Origin: Tridacna crocea
Lineage: Eukaryota > Mollusca > Bivalvia > Cardiida > Cardiidae
DNA length: 64,000 nucleotides
Reading direction: 5' to 3'
Assembly: GCA_943736015.1 (NCBI GenBank)
Contig: OX031069.1
Location: 25,735,235 to 25,799,234 of the forward strand
Part shown: positions 46,701-55,700 of the stretch, one piece after another
Position numbering within the stretch: position 1 is the stretch's first letter
How the letters are laid out: every line of letters begins with the position of its first letter
Translations under genes and position numbers: made by a program
The notes under the pieces: model-generated
The model's database searches: none
What the model was told of the DNA's origin: nothing
The model's input: only the letters and a program-made list of their open reading frames with translations

Positions 46701-49700
46701 AATCTATATCGTGATTTAGACAAAGTGGAATGGACCTGGAGGTATGTGATAACTTGTTGGGAATAACACATCACAGAGATGTATTAACTCTTTACCTCTT
46801 TACCACACAATCCCGACTTTTAACAACCCTTAGAAAGACAGCTTTTGAAAACATTGCAGGAAAAGGAGAAAATGCTGGTAACCAGCATTTTCTCCTTTTC
46901 CCAGACTGTTATCTACCCATCCCAAATCAAATTTCATAATTTGATTCACATTTATTTTGTTGTCTGCAAATGCTTTGAATTTGGATGAGTCCAAAATTTT
47001 GTTGTTTGGTAAAGAATTAACCCTTCACCCCGTAAGGCATTTCTATTGTATCTCTAATTGACCCTAAATAACAGCAAGGATGATGCCGTTTCTTACATGT
47101 ATATGACACCTTTTGATAGCATAGAAAACATTGTGACAAAAGGTGGAATTGCTCGTCACCAGCAATTTCACCTTTTGCCACAATGTTTTCCAAAGCCTAC
47201 TACAAGCAATGCATAGCAATGAGTATCTATGGAGTAAAGGGTTAAGCGGCCTTCTCCAAGAACATTGGTCATACCAAATTTACCAAGCCTGACTAAAAAT
47301 CTGTCAAAAGGGTCTTTTATAGCTAGAGCTATTACTAAATGTGATAAACCCCACTAGCTCCTTGTCACAAAACAGGTCTTTGTCACAGAATGCAGAATGG
47401 TTTAGTACAACAGTAAGAGTTGAACTGAATTGAATTAATGGTGTTTTATGGCACATCAACAGCTAAGGTCATTTAGCACGCAATAAAGAAGTAATGAAAG
47501 AAAAGGATAGGATGTAAGAATATGTGTGTCATATGTATAATTTTGATGAAAGATGTGAAAAAAGTTGAAAGGGAGATAATTCCTCAACAAATCGCAGCAG
47601 GTTCATGAAAATTGCAACTTCATATATATAGGAACCCTGTGTGTAAATTTGAGCTCTGTGCCAGAAAAACTGTCAGAGTATTTCAGCAAACAGATTTGTG
47701 TCTATGGACAGACTGACACACAGAGAGACAGCCATGGCGATTCAAGTATACTTCCACCCCCGCCCCCCCAACCTCTGCTTCATTGTGGGGAAAGTACAAA
47801 AAGGATGAGGGATACCGTTTTATATCACCATGCTGTCAAAAAAATGAATACAAACTTTCTTGAATTTAAAACTACAACAAGAACAGAGAACCAGATCTTG
47901 GGGTAAGAATAAAGTAACATCAAACAGATCTACCAAAATCTTGATGTAATGTAACTTTTCATTGGCTATAAATAAAGCTCCACTGCAAGATGAAGAGACA
48001 AAAAGGCCTTAATCTAAAATAAAGTTGTGACCATTGTAGATCATAGATCAGACTTCACATTCTATGCAATCTGATCTTGATCTATACTTTCCACAAATGC
48101 CTCTAGCGTCATCTAAAATAAGGAAGAAGTTGAAAACTACACATATAAAAAGTTGACAACTACATGCATAAAAATTGACAACTACATGTATAAAAAGTTG
48201 ACAACTACATGTATAAGAAGTCGACACCACAAAATTCTACTTGCAAGTTATGTAAGTTATAATATAAATTCATGGTACATTTACTTAAATATGTCAAAGC
48301 TGACATCATGAAGTTCTACTTACTTTTCTGAGAGTTGCTTCCTTCTATGATAGCTTTTATCTTTATACTCATCTTTCAACCTCCATTTGTTTTCAAAAGC
48401 TGACCAAGGACCCCCTGTAATGATACCATAATATTCTAAATAATTCACGTTTTACAAAGCAATCCCTGGATTTTACAACCCTGAGATAGAAGCCTTTTGA
48501 AAACATTGTGGAAAAAGGGGAAAATGCTGGTAACCAGCATTTTCCCCTTTTCCCACAATGTTTTTTACCCTGCTGGAAACTTCAATTTTTGATTAACATT
48601 TAATTTGTCGTCTGCAAGTGCTTTTAATTTGGACCAGTCTAAAATTTTGACGTCTGGTAAAGACTTAATATACAACAGATATTAACCCTTTATGGAATCA
48701 TAAATTTTAGTCATGGCTTTATTGGAAGCATTTTCATAGTAACAGATTCAATGTTACTCAAATAATGGCATATGCCACTAAATGGGTAATAAAAATTGTG
48801 GAAAAAAGTAAACGCTGATCACTTTTGACGCCTCTGAGACAGAAGCCTTTAGAAAACATTGTGGGAAATGAAGAAAAGGCTGGTAACCAGCATTTTCTCC
48901 TTTTCCCACAATGTTTTCTACCATTCACAATTTCGATTTGGACAAGCCAAAAATATTGTCGTTTGGTACGGAGATAAATGACCCTGAGGATGAAGCCTTT
49001 TGAAAACATTTTGGAAAAAAAAGAAAATGCTGGTAACCAGCATTTTCTCCTTTTCCCACAATGTTTCTACCCTATAAAAAAAAAATCATTTAATATGAGC
49101 CACAATGAAGCTGTTATTTGCAAATGCTTTCAATTCAGACTGGTCCAAGATTTTGTTGTGTGGTAAAAGGTTAAGGGAGTTTCTTTAACAAGTACAAGCT
49201 GGTTACTAGCAAATACATCTTTCCAATCATGTTTTCTGTCTCTAGTAATGACAGGGATATGATGAAATGTCAGTTTTTTCTACTACAACAAGGAAACACA
49301 TAAATGGCCATGTTGATAACTCAGTTGTTTTTTTTTTCCTTTCAAAAACAGACATACTAAAAATTTAAACTTACAGTATAGTAAAAAGTCCATGTTGTAT
49401 TTCAAACCTGTTGTAAGGAATACACTGAAAACAAAATTTCAAAAAATAATTGTGCTAATTTCTTCCTATATAAATGGGTAAGTGCAAGACTATTGTAAGT
49501 GCATATACATTGTATATGCACTTACAATAGTCTTGCACTTACACATTGATATGTTGGCCTCTAAAATAAATGCAAATATAATACAGCATAAAACCCCAGC
49601 AAATACTTAACTCTTTACCACATTAATCCCAACTTTTAATGATCGTAAGAAAGAAAACTATCCAATAATCAGCATTTTCTTATTTTTCCCACAATGTTTT

Positions 49701-52700
49701 CTAACCTTCTCTCTTCAAATTTTAATTTTGATTCACATTTAATTTGTCGTCTGCAAGTGCTTTCATTTTGGACTAATCCAAAATTTTGTTGTTTGGTACG
49801 GAGTTAAAAAAATGCTCTACACTGTCCCCTTTCTTTGCAGGAACAGGGTTGCTCGTCTAAAAATTACATAAACCTTGTGTGAACGAGTAAAAATACCCTC
49901 ATCATGGAAAGCAATCATCAAGACTAATTCAACTCCTCACCACACAATCAGGACTTTAACAATGTTGGGAAAGAAAGCATTTGAAATTATTGTGAGTATA
50001 GGAGAAAATGCTTACTACCAGCCTGTTTTTTCTCCTTTTCCCACAATCTTTTTCATCCTTCCCAAAACTTATTTCAAGGTTTAGGTCAAATTTATTTTGT
50101 TGTCTGCAAATGCTTTCAATTTTGACAAGTCTAAAATTTTGTTGTTTGGTAAAGAGATCAGTTCCTTGAAGTCCCAATAGCTACCAAAACTAAACAGTGC
50201 AGGACCTACATGGTCCATGTGTTAGTTGATCAAAAGTTGTCAGGTTACTCTATCTTTTTGTTAACTTGTTATCTAGTTCTAAAGTTTATTTTCCTACCAA
50301 CAAATAATACTTGGACCGACTGTATAATAACAGATTGTCTATAACTCTAGAGATCTCCAAGTCTCATAACAGAACCCCAATAATTACAAATTCAAGATTT
50401 ATTTTTCTACAGAAAAAAGTGAACAATGTAGATAAAGGATCAGACTACATATCTAAAGTCTGATCTTGCTCTGAAAAGCAACTATAGTTGTGGAGGGCAC
50501 TAACGTGTTACATTACTATCAATGTCAAATCAAAAAGGTGTTACCAATACAACAGAGGAAGAAAATTTTACAAAAAAATGTGACTTACTATTCACCAAGA
50601 AATGGCAGATTAAGCCTAAGTGGCAGTACAGACTTATTCACCATAGCAACTGTGTAATTTTTAAATCTCACAATACGATGATAAATATCTGAAAAAAAAA
50701 AAAAAAAAGGAATAAAACAATCTATCATCTCTAGATCTATCTATAAAACACCTATATTAACAAAAAGTTGCTCATACAATCTGCAGCCTCAAAGTCACTG
50801 CCACTTATCTATTCATATAAACATACTAAATTGCTTATCGATGTAAGAGCTTCTCAATCATCATAAACACAAATATTACATAATCTACCTTGTTTTCAGT
50901 GTAATATATCTATTATGAATGTTTTTATTTCAATTGCTTTTAAGATAATCACTGTGCCACATCAGTTGTGACATTGTTCCTTACTTCTTACAGGAAAGTG
51001 TCTGTGGTTTTATTCACAGAAAATACTAGTATCTTATGTGCAAAGACGGTTTTGCATATTATGTATTATCTACAGCTTGTGAAATACTCTTATGTAATAA
51101 AAATAATTCAGCATTTCTTGGCTTTGAGATAAAATTTTTGTCTACAAAACATGTTATGAGTTTAGTTTAAGATTTGTCCAGATTGAAAGCTTTAATAGCA
51201 AAAATCAAATAAAGCGTAAATCAAAGACAGAGTGTTGTCTGTGAAAGTGTAGAAAAACTTGTTGGAAAACGACAAAATGCTGGTTACCAGCATTTTCTCC
51301 TTTTCCATCAATGTTTTTAAAGGACTTTTTCCTCAAGGCTATTTGGATTGTGTGGTAAAATGTACCAGTAAATATGATTCCTACCTAATTGGGTTAGGTC
51401 TTTTTTATGTATACACATTTGTTGCTCTTTTTGAACTTCTAGAAGTTTTGCTTGAACTTCGTGCCATGTCATGTTAGGAAGATCCGTCTAGAAGAAAAAT
51501 TCATGTATATCATTATCAGTTTCAGTGCCTAATTAATCTCCTATTATACAATCCAAAGTAACATACCTACGGGGGGAGGGCTTTTGAAAACAATGTAGAA
51601 AAAGAAAAATTGCTGATTAACTGCATTTTCTCCTGTTTCTACAATATTTTCTAATGTCATACTAAATATTTTTTCTTTATTGTAGCAACATTTAATGTTT
51701 ATCATAATATGGTAAAAAAGTTAACCCTTTTCCACAAAATAAAACTAAAAGTGGCTGAATCAATCACAATTGCCTTTGAGTAGAAAACATTGTGGGAAAA
51801 GGAGAAAATGCTGGTAATCAGCATTTCCTCCTTTTCCAAAAATATTTTCAAAAGCTTTTCTTCTCAGGGTTGTAAACACTTGGGGTTGCGTGGTAAAGAG
51901 TTAACTCATTAACTCCTGCAGATGTGTTTCTGACAAAGTTCTACACACTGAGACAAAAAAAAAAAAAAAGAAAATACTCACATAAAGCACTTCTCCTTTT
52001 GCCACAATGTTGTAATTTTTTTCATGATATGAAAAATAGTTCATGTGAGTTTTTTTTTTTAAAAGAGTTCTTTTGAAAGTCTTCTGGTAAATTGGCACGC
52101 TTCACTAGAATTTCGAAAAAATGAAAAATCAACAAAAGTGTCATAAGTACTGTTTGTACTGCTGGTCTACGACAAATACCAATGAATCTAACTAACAAGT
52201 CATTTTCCAAATGATAGAAATGACACTTTACTGTGAAAAATACTTACCGCAGTGATCTTAAGAGCAGTAACGTAAAAGGATCTAATTTCATAGTATTGAA
52301 AGATGTTGTAGATAACTTTCATCAAGCGTAACACCCAGAATGCTGATGCTATGGTTAGACATAAGATTATCCAAAAACCAAACCTGAAAAAAAGAAAATC
52401 CAAACAGAAAAAATTTAAATGATTGTACAAAAAGAAAACAGAGAAACAGAGAAAACTTCACATATTTATAGTTTCTCAATGAGAGCAATAGTGGAAGCAG
52501 TAGTGGCAGGAGTAGCAGTAGTATGAGAACCTTGGTGAATACATGATTGTTTTAACCCTTTCCCAAACAACAAAATTGGGACTAAACCAAATTGAGAAGG
52601 TCTGCAGAACAGAAATTAAATGTACCACTCATGATGATTTCTGTTTTGGATAGGGTAGAAAACATGGTGGAAAAAGGAGAAAATGCTGGTTACCAGCATT

Positions 52701-55700
52701 TTCTCCTTTTCCCACCATGTTTTCAAAAGGACTTTTCTCCAAGGTCGTAAAAACCAGGGATTGTTTGGGAAAGGGTTAAAAAAGTCCAATTGTGCCCAAT
52801 TCTACTATGACTACATGTATTTCCCAACTCCTTACCAAACAACAAAATTTTAGACAGAAGCAAACTGAAAGCATTTGCAGACGATAAAATTATCCTTTGC
52901 TAAAATGATGATATCTGTCTTAACTCATTACCAAACAACAATATTTTAGGTTTGTCTAAACCGAAAGCATTTGCAGACGACAAAATAAAAGTGACTGAAA
53001 ATTTGACATTTGTTTTGTGAGGGGTAGAAAGCATTGTGGGAAAAGGAGAAAATGCAAATTTACCAGCATTTTCTCCTTTTTCCACAATGTTTTCTAAAGG
53101 TTTCTTTCTCAGGGTCGTCAAATGTAGGGATTGTGTGGTAGTGGGTTAAATCTTTACCAAACAACAAAATTTTAGACTGGTCTAAACTGAAATCATTTGA
53201 AGACGACAAAACATACCCAACTCAAAAATTGAAATTGTTTCTAGCAGGGCAGAAAACATTGTTGGAAAATGAGAAGAGCATTTTGTCCTTTTCCAACCAT
53301 GTTTTCAAAAGGCTTCTATCTCAGGGTGGTAAAAACCAGGGATTGTTTGGTAAAGGGTTAAGTAGGATAGAAAACAATTTGGTAAAAGAAGAAAATACTG
53401 GTTACCAGCATTTTTGTTCTTTTCCCAATATGTTTTTGAAAGGCTTCTCTATCAGTGTAGTTAAAAGTCAGGATTATGTGGTATTGGGTAAAGTTTCAAT
53501 TTCTGGGAAAAAATGCAGATTTTTCTTTCTATAAAATTTATGAATTCATGGTAACTCATTAGTTGTTTTACTGTCAATCAGAATTTTACTTTGAAGCACC
53601 TGAGTATACCAAGAATGCATTGATAAGTGCACTGGATGCCTTGAGGCAAATGAAATGCTGTTGAAAATGATGTTAAATACTAAAGTAATTACAAAATCCT
53701 TGAAAATGGACAGCAATGTTCAAAGGCTATGAAAATGTCCCTTAAGATTGAGTGGAAAAGAAGCAACTGCATGAAAAAGATAATTTCTACTTTGTCCATG
53801 ATGCTTTCCAAAAATGTTGCCAGTAAGGTATAAATAGGTACACTCTTGACCAAACAACGCAATTATAGACTTGACTAAATTGAAAGCTGTTGTAGGCAAC
53901 ACATAACATGTGGCTAAAAACATTACTTCTATCCTAGATTGGGTATAAAACATGGCAGGAAAAGGAGATAATACCAGTTAACAGCATTTTCTCTCAATGA
54001 TTTCACAGCCTTCAGGATCTTTCAATTTTGAGACTGTATGGTAAAGGGTTTTAAAATAAAACAAGAAAACAAATTACTTACGATTGTAAACACTGTCCCG
54101 ATGGTATAATAGCATCATGTAAGGACACTTTGTGAGAAGTTTCATTCAAGGTCACAGTTAACGTCTTATTGTCCACAGTTCCCGTGGATGTGTGTTTCAC
54201 ATTATCAAATAAAATATCGTAGTTCACACATTTAGACAAGAACGTTGAAAATACTATCACAAACACAAATTGTCTGAAAAAAAAAAGAGAAAAACACACA
54301 GATGAATATTTTTGCATCTAAATTTATCTTTAGTTATCTTGTGAGGGAAGTTTATCCTACCTTATTGTACAATAGACTTTTAGATGTCTAAATTGAAAAA
54401 GACTTTGTAAGCAAAAATTTAACCCTTTACCAAACAATCCCTGGTTTTTACAACCCTAAGATAGAAGCCTTTCCAAAACATTGTAGGAAAAGGAGAAAAT
54501 GCTGGTAACCAGCATTTTCTCCTTTTCCCACTATGTTTTCTACCCTGCTGGAAACAAATTTCAATTTTTGAGAAACATTTATTTTTGTCTTCTGACATCT
54601 GCAAGTGCTTTCAATTTGGACCAGTATAAAATTTTGTCGTTTATGGTTACTTACCCAAGCTGTAGCACATCCTCTAACACCATGCACACAAAACCCTGTC
54701 TCTGATGATACTGGTACACTCTCGTAAAAAACTCATCTAGGTTCTCGACGTGATTCCACCTTGCTGCAAACAAAGAAAAACAAATGTATTCCAGAGCTCC
54801 AGTTAGAGGAAGTGATTTTGATTTCAAAATTAAAAATATCAGTTATTCTCAGCTAAACCCTATGTTATGGGTACTCATTAGAATCGTCTCATTGAGACGA
54901 TTCTAATGAGTACCCAAAACATTGGGTTTGCAAGAGAAATAATGAATTTAGAATACCATAACTCCCTCTTATCTGGAGCTCTGGTATTCATTCAGTTTGG
55001 CTTCCTCCTGTAGATGACATCTTCGTGTCACAAAGCAGACTCTTTTTTGAAAATATTGTTGCAGAAAGAGAAAATACTTATCATATGAAATTTCTCTCTC
55101 CTCTATTGCAACAAAGTTGTTGTTTTATCACTTTAATTTAAAGGTGGCCCTTTAGATTTTGGGGCGAAAATTTTACAAAAATGCAAAAAAATCATCCTTA
55201 TACTCTCAAAGCCTTTTAATTTTCATTCATAAAACCCCAGTCATCGAAAACCATCCGACAACACGAAAATTAGAGCTTTACTACGGCCCAGGCTGACACC
55301 AAAGGGAGACACGTTCTATTTTTAGATGATCAATTCTCTCATTTACATACATGAATACGCAGATGAAATTCCAAACATAGCATCCGAAGAAGACATTATG
55401 GAAAATAATTGTTACATGTTTGTTATGTAATGGAATTTGAGCGGTATGGGTCACGTGCCAGTCACTTGATTGACATTCCCAAAATGCTTTATTGATTTTT
55501 GGCGCGAAATCTAAAAATACTTTAAGAGGCTACGTAGCCTTTTAAGGGAACACCATCAAAAAATCTTTTTTGTAATTCTATGAATCTTAATTATTGATGA
55601 TTTGTATCATTTTTTCATATCAATTTCTGTGATATATATATTTTTTTAATTTGGTGAGATGTAAAAATTCTAAATACCCACCTTTAAAGTTAATTTAGAC

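Noticed and set aside
52022..52210. 62-residue minus ORF with hydrophobic start
   Set aside because: Intronic in ATG9, crosses a poly-T tract, no similarity recognised and no splice frame.
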